This document shows positions 42,321 through 50,621 of a DNA stretch of 64,000 bases, piece by piece. The notes beneath the pieces were generated by a model, which was given only the letters and a program-made list of their open reading frames with translations, was not told the origin of the DNA and made no database searches. Numbering within the stretch: position 1 is the stretch's first letter; each line of letters opens with the position of its first letter. Source of the DNA: Roseateles_E cavernae. Lineage in GTDB: Bacteria; Pseudomonadota; Gammaproteobacteria; Burkholderiales; Burkholderiaceae_C. The DNA lies in assembly GCF_040187885.1 (NCBI RefSeq), contig NZ_JBDPLH010000011.1, positions 1-64,000 on the forward strand, read 5' to 3'. The translations under genes and the position numbers were made by a program.

Positions 42321-43760
42321 TCAGGAGGATTTGTTCCAGTTCGCGACCTGCTGGTTGATGTAGTTCTGCAGCGAGCTCAGGCCGGCCATGCGGTTGTCCA
42401 GCGCCTGGTACTGCTTGTTGAGCCGGTCGGTCAGCCGGGCGATGCGGTCCTCGGCCTTGTCCTGGTCTTTCTCGTTGAGCTTGAGCTTCTGGTTCAGGCC
42501 CTCGGTGCGGCTGCTCAGCGAGCCCTTGCTGCCGGTCAGCCCGGTCGTGAAATCGGCCAGGCGCTTGGCCATGCCGGTGATATTGGCCGAGGCGTCGCCG
42601 GCGAAGAGCTTGGCCAGCTTGCCGGGGTCGGCAATGGCCTTGTCCAGCGCGCCGATGTCCAGCGTGATCGTGCCGTCGGTCGGTGCGTCGGCATCCTTGC
42701 TGGTCATGCTGAGGAAATTGAACTGGCCGGCGCCGGTCTCGCGCAGGATGTTGCGCATCTGGTTGCGCAGGTTCAGCACCGTGCTGTCGCCCTGCAGCGC
42801 GCCGCCGATCTTGGCCTTCTCGTCGTACTTGGTCTGCTCGACCAGAAAGCTGTTCAGCGCGTTGTAGGCGGTGACGAAGTCCTGCACCACCTTCTTCTGC
42901 GCCGCACCGTCATTGGCGACATTGATCGTGGCCGGCGTCGTCGTCAGTGCCGAGACGGTGAAGCTGACATTCTCGATCGCGCCGCTGAAGGTATTGGATT
43001 CGGACACCACATCCAGGCCGTTGACGGTGGCCAGCGCATTCTTGGCCGCCACCGTTTGCTGCATCGTCGTGTTGCCGCTGTCGGGGCTGTAGCCCAGGGC
43101 CCCCAGGCCGGTGGCCAGCGGGGCGTCGGCCAGGTCGGTGGCGCTGATGCGCAGCGCGCTCAGCTCGCCGGTGGTGTCGCTGCGTATCGTCAGGCGCGCG
43201 CCGCTGGCATCCTTGACGATGCTGGCGGTGACGCCGGACTTGGCGTCGTTGATGGCCTTGCGCACATCTTCCAGCGTCGTGCCCTCCGCGCTGAACTCGA
43301 GGTTGATGGTCTTGGCGCCGTCCTTGGGCGTGAAGCTCGGGTTCGCGGGCGCGGTCTGTTCGGTGTACTTGCCCAGCTCGATCTTCAGCTTGCCGCTGCC
43401 CAGTACCGCAGCGCCGGAGGCATAGGCGCCCGAGGCCAGGCTGTGGGCGCTGGCCAGCTGGGTCACGTTGACGCTGTAGTTGCCCGCGCTGGCGCCGGCG
43501 CTGGCGGTGGCGGACAGCGCGGTCGGATTGCTGCTGCCGGCCGAGGTCTGGCCCCACAGCGAGGCCTTGGCCATCGCATTGGCGGCCGAGGTCACGCCCG
43601 ACAGCAGGCTTTGCACCTTGCCATAGGTCGAGATCTGGGTCTGGATGAAGGTGGCCGAGGTCTGCAGGCTCTGCAGCGGCTTCTTCTCCAGCGCGACCAG
43701 CTTGTCGATGATTTCGGCGACCGGCAGATTGCTGCCAATGCCTGTCGATGAAATGCCCAT
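42321..43760 (-). CDS. fliD: flagellar filament capping protein FliD
   Basis: 479 aa. N-terminal FliD_N (SSTGIGSNLPVAEIIDKLVALEKKPL) and C-terminal FliD_C domain with a long coiled-coil end (TEGLNQKLKLNEKDQDKAEDRIARLTDRLNKQYQALD). It forms the cap that folds incoming flagellin. AAGGAT precedes the ATG. Separated from flagellin gene fliC1 by a terminator-like hairpin. Confidence 0.96.
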   Translation of the reverse strand: MGISSTGIGSNLPVAEIIDKLVALEKKPLQSLQTSATFIQTQISTYGKVQSLLSGVTSAANAMAKASLWGQTSAGSSNPTALSATASAGASAGNYSVNVTQLASAHSLASGAYASGAAVLGSGKLKIELGKYTEQTAPANPSFTPKDGAKTINLEFSAEGTTLEDVRKAINDAKSGVTASIVKDASGARLTIRSDTTGELSALRISATDLADAPLATGLGALGYSPDSGNTTMQQTVAAKNALATVNGLDVVSESNTFSGAIENVSFTVSALTTTPATINVANDGAAQKKVVQDFVTAYNALNSFLVEQTKYDEKAKIGGALQGDSTVLNLRNQMRNILRETGAGQFNFLSMTSKDADAPTDGTITLDIGALDKAIADPGKLAKLFAGDASANITGMAKRLADFTTGLTGSKGSLSSRTEGLNQKLKLNEKDQDKAEDRIARLTDRLNKQYQALDNRMAGLSSLQNYINQQVANWNKSS

Positions 43761-43810
43761 GTCCGTATCCTTGGAGCCGTGATCTGTTGTCGGTCCCTTG
43801 AGCCAATAAC

Positions 43811-43843
43811 TGAAGGCCCGTTACGTTTGCATGCAACGGGCCT
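43811..43843 (-). terminator. terminator after flagellin gene fliC1
   Basis: Minus strand 9-bp perfect stem AGGCCCGTT / AACGGGCCT with a 12-base loop containing GCATGC, followed by a short T/A-rich tail (TCAGTTATT). It lies 24 bases past the fliC1 stop and before the fliD ATG. Confidence 0.65.
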
Positions 43844-43866
43844 CGCCAGCGGGGAAGGGAGGGCGC

Positions 43867-45111
43867 TTAGCCTTGCAGCAGCTGCAGCACCTGCTGCGGC
43901 AGCTGGTTGGCCTGGGCCACCATCGCGGTGCCGGCCTGCTGCAGGATCTGGGCGCGCGACAGGTTGGCGGTTTCCTGGGCAAAGTCGGCGTCCATGATGC
44001 GACCGCGGGCGGCCGACACGTTCTCGCTCTGGATCTGGATATTGGCGACCGCCGTCTCGAAGCGGCTTTGCACCGCGCCGAGCTGGGCGCGCGCGCCATT
44101 GACCTGGTCCAGCGCGCTGTCGATCTTCATGATGGCCTTCCACACGCCGACCTCGGTCTCGATGCTCAGGCTGTCGATGCCGATCTCGGGGTTGACCGCC
44201 GGCGGCACGATCAGGGCGCCGTCGCCGGCGTCCACACCGGTGGTGGCCGTCGTGAAGCCCGCCAGCGTGACCGCGCCGGGCAGGCCGGTCGTCGAGTCGA
44301 TGCGGGAGGACATCATCGTGATCTTAAAGGCACCAGCCACGGCCGGGTCTTCCACCAGATAGGCCGAGATGCCGGTGTCGGTGGTCTTGCGGTTGATCGC
44401 CTCGATGACCTCGCCCAGGCGCTCCTTCTCGGAGCTGGATGCCGGGATCGTGCCGATATCGATGGGCGTGACGCTGGGCGCCACCGTGATGGTCAGCGGG
44501 CCGGGATTGGCGGCGCCGGGGATGGCCGCCAGATTGGTGCCGGTGATCTGAGCGCCATCGAAGGAGGCGGCGGTATTGCCTTCCGCGTACTGGACCGTCG
44601 AGATGGCGGCGGTCGTCGTGTTGGCCAGGCTGCCGATCGTGATGCCGTCACCCGAGTTGGCGCCGATCTGGAAAGTCGCGGCGGTGAAGGACCCGTCCAG
44701 CAGACGCTTGCCGTTGAACGAGGTCTGCTTCGAGACGCGGTCGATTTCGTCGCGCAGCTGCACCACTTCGGCATGCAGGGCCTTGCGATCGTCCGGGCTG
44801 TTGGTCGCGTTGGCCGATTGCACGGCCAGCTCGCGCATGCGCTGCAGCATGTCGCCGACCTTGCCGAGCGCGCCCTCACCGGTCTGCGCCAGCGAGATGC
44901 CGTCATTGGCATTGCGGGCCGCGACATTGAGGCCGCGCACCTGGGTGTTCATGCGCTCGGCGATCGCCAGACCGGCCGCATCGTCCTTGGCACTGTTGAC
45001 ACGCAGGCCCGAGGACAGGCGCTGCATCGAGGTGGCCAGAGAACTCTGGCTGTTGTTCAGGTTTCGTTGCGCGTTCAGCGAAACGATGTTGGTATTGATG
45101 GTTTGAGGCAT
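43867..45111 (-). CDS. fliC1: flagellin (copy 1)
   Basis: 414 aa. Conserved D0/D1 start (INTNIVSLNAQRNLNNSQSSLATSMQRLSSGLRVNSAKDDAAG-type) and end (RAQILQQAGTAMVAQANQLPQQVLQLLQG), with a short variable centre (about 150-330). GGAG sits before the ATG. Paralogous to the flagellin gene just upstream, with nearly the same conserved ends but a different centre. Its candidate promoter keeps a FliA-like -35 but a poor -10, so it may be the minor filament subunit. Confidence 0.95.
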   Translation of the reverse strand: MPQTINTNIVSLNAQRNLNNSQSSLATSMQRLSSGLRVNSAKDDAAGLAIAERMNTQVRGLNVAARNANDGISLAQTGEGALGKVGDMLQRMRELAVQSANATNSPDDRKALHAEVVQLRDEIDRVSKQTSFNGKRLLDGSFTAATFQIGANSGDGITIGSLANTTTAAISTVQYAEGNTAASFDGAQITGTNLAAIPGAANPGPLTITVAPSVTPIDIGTIPASSSEKERLGEVIEAINRKTTDTGISAYLVEDPAVAGAFKITMMSSRIDSTTGLPGAVTLAGFTTATTGVDAGDGALIVPPAVNPEIGIDSLSIETEVGVWKAIMKIDSALDQVNGARAQLGAVQSRFETAVANIQIQSENVSAARGRIMDADFAQETANLSRAQILQQAGTAMVAQANQLPQQVLQLLQG

Positions 45112-45166
45112 CGCGGCTCTCCTACTGAAATCGATGATTCCGGCTTGGAGCCGGCGTACCTACTCG

Positions 45167-45193
45167 GTAGCTGCATTCTTCGGCAGAACTTAA
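45167..45193 (-). promoter_or_regulatory. degenerate FliA-like promoter upstream of fliC1
   Basis: Minus strand TTAAGTTC, 11 bases, GCAGCTAC. The -35 is close to that of fliC2 (TAAAGTTC), but the -10 matches GCCGATAA at only 5 of 8 positions. It would give a leader of about 50 bases. Confidence 0.35.
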
Positions 45194-45246
45194 ATGTCGG
45201 AAGACTCGATAAGCAGGGTGTTCGATGCCTTATTCGATGCCGTCAA

Positions 45247-45274
45247 TGAAGAGCCCCGGCGCATGGCCGGGGCT
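45247..45274 (-). terminator. terminator after flagellin gene fliC2
   Basis: 9-bp perfect inverted repeat AGCCCCGGC / GCCGGGGCT with a 5-base loop, followed on the minus strand by CTTCATTGA. It lies about 48 bases past the fliC2 stop and isolates the two flagellin genes. Confidence 0.65.
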
Positions 45275-45321
45275 TGGTTGGAGGACTCAACCGAGCGCTT
45301 GCGCGCCCGGTGTCTGGCCGA

Positions 45322-46557
45322 TCAGCGCAGCAGCGACAGCACTTGCTGCGGCAGCTGGTTGGCCTGGGCCACCATTGCCGTGCCGGCCTGCTGCAGGATC
45401 TGCGTGCGCGACAGATTGGAGGTTTCCGTCGCGAAGTCGGCGTCCATGATGCGGCCGCGGGCCGCCGAGGTGTTCTCGCTCTGGATCATGATGTTGCCGA
45501 CCGCGCTCTCGAAGCGGCTTTGCACGGCGCCCAGCTTGGCACGGGCGCTGTTGACCTGGTTCAGCGCGCTGTCGAGCTGCTTCATCGCAACCCAGGAGTC
45601 CTTCTCGGTTTCCACCGAGATATCGTCGATGCCGACCTCGTTCTGCTTGGCGGTCTGGGCCATATCGGCCACGGCCATGCCGGTGTCGGCGGCGGTGAAG
45701 CCGGCGAAGGTGATGGTCTCGGGGGCCGGCGGGGTGGCCGAGTCCAGCTTGGAGCTGACCACTTCCAGGCGCATCGTGCCGTCGGCATTGGCGGTCGCGA
45801 AAGCCGAGACGCCGGTGTCGGCCGTCTTGCGGTTGATCGCCTCGATGACCTGGCCGAAACGCTCCTTGCCCGAGCCGGCGGCCTCGATCTTGCCGAGGTC
45901 GATCGCGGTGCCGGTGCCGACCTGGATGGTCAGCGTGCCGGCCGCGATTTCGGCGTTGTAGCCGGTCACGACGGCGTCAGTCACCACCACCGCACCGGTA
46001 TCGCCAGCGGCCGACAGCGTCGAGTTGTCGCCATAGGTGATGTTGGACAGACCGGCGGTGGTGGTGTCGGTCAGGCTGCCGACCGTGATGTTCTGGCCCG
46101 AGTCGGAGCCGACCTGGAAGTTGGCCGAACCGAAGGAGCCGTCGAGCAGCTTGCGGCCGTTGAACGAGGTGTTCTTGGCGACGCGGTCGATTTCATCACG
46201 CAGCTGCGTGACTTCGGCCTGCAGGGCCTTGCGGTCATCGGAGCTGTTGGTCGCGTTGGCCGACTGCACGGCCAGTTCACGCATACGCTGCATCATGTCG
46301 CCGACCTTGCCCAGCGCGCCTTCAGCGGTCTGGGCCAGCGAGATGCCGTCGTTGGCATTGCGGGCCGCGACGTTCAGGCCGCGGGTCTGGGCGCTCATGC
46401 GCTCGGCGATCGCCAGGCCGGCGGCATCGTCCTTGGCGCTGTTGACGCGCAGACCGGACGACAGACGCTGCATCGATGTGGCCAGCGAGTTTTGCGAAGA
46501 GGACAGATTGCGCTGGGCGTTCAGCGAAACCGAGTTGGTGTTGACAGACATTGACAT
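45322..46557 (-). CDS. fliC2: flagellin (copy 2, probable major subunit)
   Basis: 411 aa from the ATG at 46557 (MSMSVNTNSVSLNAQRN), preceded by TTGGAG; the open frame reaches further up but that part is leader. Conserved D0/D1 ends as in copy 1 and a distinct central region (about 150-320). A near-consensus FliA promoter lies 224 bases upstream, giving an unusually long leader with two perfect hairpins. The strong promoter suggests that this is the main filament protein. Confidence 0.95.
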   Translation of the reverse strand: MSMSVNTNSVSLNAQRNLSSSQNSLATSMQRLSSGLRVNSAKDDAAGLAIAERMSAQTRGLNVAARNANDGISLAQTAEGALGKVGDMMQRMRELAVQSANATNSSDDRKALQAEVTQLRDEIDRVAKNTSFNGRKLLDGSFGSANFQVGSDSGQNITVGSLTDTTTAGLSNITYGDNSTLSAAGDTGAVVVTDAVVTGYNAEIAAGTLTIQVGTGTAIDLGKIEAAGSGKERFGQVIEAINRKTADTGVSAFATANADGTMRLEVVSSKLDSATPPAPETITFAGFTAADTGMAVADMAQTAKQNEVGIDDISVETEKDSWVAMKQLDSALNQVNSARAKLGAVQSRFESAVGNIMIQSENTSAARGRIMDADFATETSNLSRTQILQQAGTAMVAQANQLPQQVLSLLR

Positions 46558-46616
46558 GATCGATCTCCAAAGTGTTACAGGTGCTCCCGGCAGACGCCGG
46601 CTCTTGCCTCGGGGCT

Positions 46617-46634
46617 CGCCATCGGGTGATGGCG
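46617..46634 (-). promoter_or_regulatory. hairpin in the fliC2 leader
   Basis: Perfect 7-bp stem CGCCATC / GATGGCG with a 4-base loop, in the transcribed 5' leader about 60 bases before the fliC2 ATG. It lies 8 bases from the second leader hairpin. Confidence 0.5.
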
Positions 46635-46642
46635 CTCCCCGC

Positions 46643-46662
46643 GTCTGCGGCAAGCCGCAGAC
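46643..46662 (-). promoter_or_regulatory. second hairpin in the fliC2 leader
   Basis: Perfect inverted repeat GTCTGCGGC / GCCGCAGAC with two central bases (8 bp with a 4-base loop in practice). No T-run follows it, so it is a stable leader structure rather than a typical terminator. Confidence 0.5.
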
Positions 46663-46780
46663 TGCGTCCGGCGGCAGCTAGTCGATGAAGACTTGAGAGG
46701 TCGTCTGAGTTGATCCACTCAAAATCCACCGGTCGGCTGTTCCGGACCACGGAGCCGAAGCTTCGATTCCGTTGGGATGT

Positions 46781-46807
46781 TTATCGATCTGGCCTGACAG
46801 AACTTTA
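46781..46807 (-). promoter_or_regulatory. FliA promoter of fliC2
   Basis: Minus strand TAAAGTTC, 11 bases, ATCGATAA: 7 of 8 and 6 of 8 matches to the sigma-28 consensus with exact spacing. It is the best TAAAGTT-type -35 in the window, as expected for a major flagellin gene. Confidence 0.75.
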
Positions 46808-47016
46808 GGCATGTTTCACACGCTGTTACGTGGGGCAGGTGCTCGCCGGAACAAAACGGTAATTCTTGGTCTGCAGCAGGCTTGTAGGAATTTGCCTGAC
46901 ACGGCCCTGCTCGGAAGAGAGACGCAACGCGCGGATTTGGCCTGATGTTGGGGTCCTGTTCCGGTCTTCACAATCCGTTTCACGTTGGAACCAAACCGAA
47001 ACAACAGGAGCGCCAG

Positions 47017-47340
47017 ATGAACGCAGACCAAATCCTCGCCGAGATCCGTGAAGCGAATCTGTCCTACCTGATGCTGGCGCAGAGCCTGATCCGTAGCGAC
47101 CGTGAGCAGGCCCTGTACCGCCTGGGCATCTCTGAAGAGACCGCTACCCTGATCGGCACGCTGAGCCCGGCTCAGATGATGAAGATCGCCTCGGGCAATA
47201 CCTTGCTGTGCCGCTTCCGCATGGACGACGACATGGTCTGGGGCCTGCTGACCAGCCACGGCAAGACCGCCGCCAACGACCAGGTCTCCCGCCTGCATGC
47301 CAGCATCCTGATGGCCGGTCGCCACCAAGAAGCCGCCTGA
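47017..47340 (+). CDS. flhD: flagellar transcriptional activator FlhD
   Basis: 107 aa from the ATG at 47017, with ACAGGAG seven bases upstream. FlhD signature ILAEIREANLSYLMLAQSLIRSDREQALYRLGIS, then a C-terminal half of the usual length. With FlhC it forms the D4C2 activator of class 2 flagellar genes. Unusually close to the flagellin genes, divergent from fliC2. Confidence 0.97.
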   Translation: MNADQILAEIREANLSYLMLAQSLIRSDREQALYRLGISEETATLIGTLSPAQMMKIASGNTLLCRFRMDDDMVWGLLTSHGKTAANDQVSRLHASILMAGRHQEAA

Positions 47341-47369
47341 TCAGCCCCCCATACCTAGCGAGACTCATC

Positions 47370-47906
47370 ATGCGCCAGAAAAGCATCCTGACCGAAGCCC
47401 GCCAGATCGAACGTGCGGTGACCCTGATCAACCTGGGCGCGCGCCTGCAGGTGCTGGAGTCGGAGACCGATCTGAGCTATGAGCGTCTGCTGCGCCTGTA
47501 CAAGGAAGTCTCGGGCAAGTCGCCGTCCAAGGGCCAGCTGCCGTTCTCGACCGACTGGTTCATGACTTGGCAGCCCAATATCCACGCCTCGCTGTTCCTC
47601 AACATCCACGAGTACCTGAACAAGGTCGCCGAGATGGACGAGATCGACACCGTCATCAAGGCCTTCCAGCTCTATCGCGAGCAGACCCAGGCCCAGGGTC
47701 TGGAGGAGCAGCTCTCGGTGACGCGCGCCTGGCGCCTGGTGAAGTTCATCGACAACGGCATGCTGACGATGACCAAGTGCAGCAAGTGCGGCGGCCACTT
47801 CGTGACCCACCCGCACGAGATCGCCCGTCACTATGTCTGCGGCCTGTGCAACCCGCCGGCACGCGCCGGCAAGGGCAAGGCGCAGGGCGGCATCCACATG
47901 CATTGA
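47370..47906 (+). CDS. flhC: flagellar transcriptional activator FlhC
   Basis: 178 aa from the ATG at 47370, 29 bp after flhD. It has LINLGARLQVLESETDLSYERLLRLYKEVSGKSPSKGQLPFS and the zinc site Cys137, Cys140, Cys157, Cys160 (CSKC...CGLC). It makes the DNA contacts in the FlhD4C2 complex. Confidence 0.97.
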   Translation: MRQKSILTEARQIERAVTLINLGARLQVLESETDLSYERLLRLYKEVSGKSPSKGQLPFSTDWFMTWQPNIHASLFLNIHEYLNKVAEMDEIDTVIKAFQLYREQTQAQGLEEQLSVTRAWRLVKFIDNGMLTMTKCSKCGGHFVTHPHEIARHYVCGLCNPPARAGKGKAQGGIHMH

Positions 47907-47929
47907 GGCCTGTCGTGCCAGCCTCGGCC

Positions 47930-48715
47930 ATGCCTTCACCGATGGCCGCGCTGCACCGCGTCTGGCCCTTGCCGGCCCTGCTGAGCTGGGGTGCTGCCTG
48001 GTTGCTGTTTCTGACACTGGCTCGCCTGGGCCTGGGGCCGCTGCCCGCCGCGCTGGGGGCAGGTCTTGCCGGCCTGCTGCTGGCGCTGACCCAGACCAGC
48101 CGCTGGCGCCGCCTGATGGTGGCGCTGGGCTTTCCGCTCTCATTCTTTATCAGCGGCGCGGCGTCCGGCCTGCCGGCCTGGGCCTGGTTGCTGCCGCTGC
48201 TGCTGCTGGCCCTGGCTTATCCGCAGCGGCTCTGGCGCGATGCGCCGCTCTATCCCACCCCGCAGGGTGCCCTGCAAACCCTGGCCGAGATCGCGCCGCT
48301 GCGTCCGGGGGCGCGCGTGCTTGACGCCGGCTGCGGCCTGGGTCACGGCCTGCGCGAGCTGCGTCGGGTCTACCCGCAGGCCCGCATCGAAGGGGTCGAA
48401 TGGAGCGCTTTGCTGGCCCGTCTGGCGGCCTGGCGTTGCCCCTGGGCACGGGTGCGGCGCGGCGATATGTGGGCCGATGACTGGCGCGACTACGATCTGA
48501 TCTATCTGTTCCAGCGCCCCGAGTCGATGCCTCAGGCGCTGGCCAAGATGCGCGAGCAGCTGCGCCCCGACGCCTGGCTGGTCAGCCTTGATTTCGAGCT
48601 GCCGGCGCTGGCAGCGCGGGCCTGCATCGAGTTGGGCGGGCGGCACCGTTTGTGGGTCTATGCGCCCGGTGCCGCTCAAGAGCGCGAGATTGCCGCCGAT
48701 ATGACTAGCAACTGA
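47930..48715 (+). CDS. membrane-anchored class I SAM-dependent methyltransferase
   Basis: 261 aa from the ATG at 47930; a GTG at 47915 with GAGG six bases upstream would add five residues and is about as likely. Several hydrophobic segments in the first ~90 residues (LLSWGAAWLLFLTLARLGLG; LLPLLLLALAYP), then PLYPTP and a Rossmann methyltransferase with VLDAGCGLGHGLREL (motif I), GVEWSALLARL (motif II) and YDLIYLFQRPE. The TM anchor plus a PxPT-type segment before motif I recalls FAM173-like lysine methyltransferases (inference). It lies between flhC and motA, so a motor or filament protein may be the target; unproven. Confidence 0.82.
   Translation: MPSPMAALHRVWPLPALLSWGAAWLLFLTLARLGLGPLPAALGAGLAGLLLALTQTSRWRRLMVALGFPLSFFISGAASGLPAWAWLLPLLLLALAYPQRLWRDAPLYPTPQGALQTLAEIAPLRPGARVLDAGCGLGHGLRELRRVYPQARIEGVEWSALLARLAAWRCPWARVRRGDMWADDWRDYDLIYLFQRPESMPQALAKMREQLRPDAWLVSLDFELPALAARACIELGGRHRLWVYAPGAAQEREIAADMTSN
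48676..48702 (+). promoter_or_regulatory. FliA promoter for motA-motB
   Basis: TCAAGAGC, 11 bases, GCCGATAT, one mismatch in the -10, lying inside the last codons of the methyltransferase gene. It would start a leader of about 63 bases before the motA ATG and gives motAB late-class control independent of flhDC read-through. Confidence 0.6.
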
Positions 48716-48771
48716 GGGCCGGGCCGACAAGCCCAAGCCCGCCACAAGCGAATACAAAACGGAATCCATCC

Positions 48772-49629
48772 ATGTTTGTCATCATTGGCTGGGTGCTGGC
48801 CATGGCCTGCATCTTCGGGGTGTACATCGCCCACGGAGGCAATATCGGGGTGATCTTGAAGGCTTTGCCCTTCGAGATGACCACGATCTTCGGCGCGGCC
48901 ATCGGCGCGATGCTGGCGACCAATCCACCCAAGGTCATGAAGGCCACGATGAAGGGCCTGGGCGCCTGCTTCAAGGGCAGCAAGTACACCAAGGCCCGCT
49001 ATATGGAGCTGCTGGCCCTGCTCTACGACATCCTGCAGAAGGCCCGCAAGGAGGGCCTGATGTCGATCGAGAAGGATGTCGAAGATCCGCACAGCTCGCC
49101 GCTGTTCCAGAAGTATCCGGTGGTCGGCAACGATCACCATGTGGCCGAATTCATCACCGACTATCTGCGCATGATGGTCTCGGGCAACCTGAACGCCCAT
49201 GAGATCGAATCGCTGATGGACAACGAGATCGATACCCACCATCACGAGGCCTATATGGCCGTGCAGGCCATCCAGCGCCTGGCCGGCGGCCTGCCGGCCT
49301 TCGGCATCGTGGCGGCGGTGCTGGGTGTGGTCAACACCATGGGCTCGGTCGGCCAGCCGCCGGCGGTGCTGGGCGGCATGATCGGCTCGGCCCTGGTCGG
49401 CACCTTCCTGGGGATCTTGCTGGCCTATGCCTTCGCCGAGCCGCTGGCCGGTCTGCTGGAGAGCAAGGTCGACGAGGACGGCAAGGAGCTGCAGTGCATC
49501 AAGACCACCTTGCTGGCCTCGATGCAGGGCTACGCGCCCCAGGTTGCTATCGAATTCGGACGCAAGGTGCTGTACTCTACGGAACGCCCAACCTTTGCCG
49601 AACTCGAAGGCCATGTGAAGAAGAAGTGA
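48772..49629 (+). CDS. motA: flagellar stator protein MotA
   Basis: 285 aa proton-channel stator subunit. Start FVIIGWVLAMACIFGVYIAHGGNI; four helices, with the pair near the C-terminus reading GGLPAFGIVAAVLGVVNTMGSVGQPPAVLGGMIGSALVGTFLGILLAYAF. Length and MotA-type (rather than PomA) sequence suggest H+ coupling. Precedes motB by 12 bp. Confidence 0.96.
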   Translation: MFVIIGWVLAMACIFGVYIAHGGNIGVILKALPFEMTTIFGAAIGAMLATNPPKVMKATMKGLGACFKGSKYTKARYMELLALLYDILQKARKEGLMSIEKDVEDPHSSPLFQKYPVVGNDHHVAEFITDYLRMMVSGNLNAHEIESLMDNEIDTHHHEAYMAVQAIQRLAGGLPAFGIVAAVLGVVNTMGSVGQPPAVLGGMIGSALVGTFLGILLAYAFAEPLAGLLESKVDEDGKELQCIKTTLLASMQGYAPQVAIEFGRKVLYSTERPTFAELEGHVKKK

Positions 49630-49641
49630 GGGTAGACGGTC

Positions 49642-50595
49642 ATGGCAGGTGACGCCAAAAAGCTCCAGCCCATCATCATCAAGCGCGTCAAGAAGGGCGG
49701 TCACGCCTCGCATGGCGGCGCCTGGAAGATCGCCTACGCCGACTTCGTGACGGCCATGATGGCCTTCTTCCTCCTGATGTGGCTGCTGGGCTCGACCACC
49801 GAGGGCGACAAGAAGGGCATCTCCGACTACTTCTCCTCGCCGCTGAAGGTGGCGATGCTGGGCGGCTCGGGCTCGGGTGACTCCTCCCATGTGATACGCG
49901 GCGGCGGCCAGGACCTGACGCGCCAGACCGGCCAGGTCAAGGCCGGCGAGGTCGAGGCCCAACGCCGCGCCGTCAATCTGCGCGCGCTCAAGGAAGAGCA
50001 GCGCAAGGCCGAGCGCACCCGTCTGCAGCAGCTCAAGGCCAAGGTCGAGGAAGTGCTGGCCGAGAATCCGCGCCTGGCCGCGCTGGGCGGCCAGATCCGC
50101 CTGGACATGACCCGCGAGGGTCTGCGCATCCAGATCGTCGACGAGGGCAACCGCCCGATGTTCGACAGCGGCAGCGCGATCGTGAAGCCCTATATGCGTG
50201 AACTCCTGCGCGAACTCGGTGAGGTTCTGACCGAAGTGCCGAATCGCCTGACGCTGGAGGGCCATACTGACGCCCAGCCATTTTCTTCCGGGGATCGCGG
50301 CTACAGCAATTGGGAGCTTTCCAGCGACCGTGCCAACGCCTCGCGCCGCGAGCTGGTGGCCGGTGGTCTGCCCGAAGCGCGCATGCTGAGGGTGCAGGGC
50401 CTGGCCTCCAGCAAGCTGCTCGATGCCAAGGACCCCGCCAGCCCCGCGAACCGCCGCATCAGCATCATCGTGATGAACCGTGACGCCGAGGATGCGGTGC
50501 TGAAGAATCTGCCCGAAATTGAAGATGAGGAGCCGGCGGCAGCGCCCGAAAACCTTGCCAGCCAGCCCTCAAGTCCTGCCCCCACAAGCCGATAA
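49642..50595 (+). CDS. motB: flagellar stator protein MotB
   Basis: 317 aa. One helix (about 31-50) with the proton-binding Asp34 in AYADFVTAMMAFFLLMWLLGS, then a plug/linker and a C-terminal OmpA-like peptidoglycan-binding domain (LEGHTDAQPF...NWELSSDRANASRRELV...NRRISIIVM). The TAA stop forms the end of the -10 of the cheY2 promoter. Confidence 0.97.
   Translation: MAGDAKKLQPIIIKRVKKGGHASHGGAWKIAYADFVTAMMAFFLLMWLLGSTTEGDKKGISDYFSSPLKVAMLGGSGSGDSSHVIRGGGQDLTRQTGQVKAGEVEAQRRAVNLRALKEEQRKAERTRLQQLKAKVEEVLAENPRLAALGGQIRLDMTREGLRIQIVDEGNRPMFDSGSAIVKPYMRELLRELGEVLTEVPNRLTLEGHTDAQPFSSGDRGYSNWELSSDRANASRRELVAGGLPEARMLRVQGLASSKLLDAKDPASPANRRISIIVMNRDAEDAVLKNLPEIEDEEPAAAPENLASQPSSPAPTSR
50569..50595 (+). 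promoter_or_regulatory. consensus FliA promoter for cheY2-cheZ
   Basis: TCAAGTCC, 11 bases, GCCGATAA, located within the last nine codons of motB; the -10 ends exactly at the motB stop. Start of transcription is expected about 20 bases before the cheY ATG at 50622. Confidence 0.75.
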
Positions 50596-50621
50596 GACCC
50601 TCTAGACCTGCGAGGAAAGCC

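Larger units (their letters stand above)
46558..47016. other. divergent intergenic region between fliC2 and flhD
   Basis: 459 bp with no supported gene. It contains the fliC2 leader (46558 to about 46775) with two perfect hairpins, the fliC2 FliA promoter (46781-46807), and about 200 bp upstream of flhD, which ends in an ACAGGAG ribosome site. I see no promoter for flhD that I would commit to. Confidence 0.7.

Noticed and set aside
43780..43805. Weak FliA-like site before fliD (TCAGTTAT...ACCGACAA)
   Set aside because: Two mismatches in the -10 and a poor -35; not distinguishable from chance.
46816..47328. 170-residue minus-strand frame over flhD
   Set aside because: Opposes FlhD, which is unmistakable; no family features.
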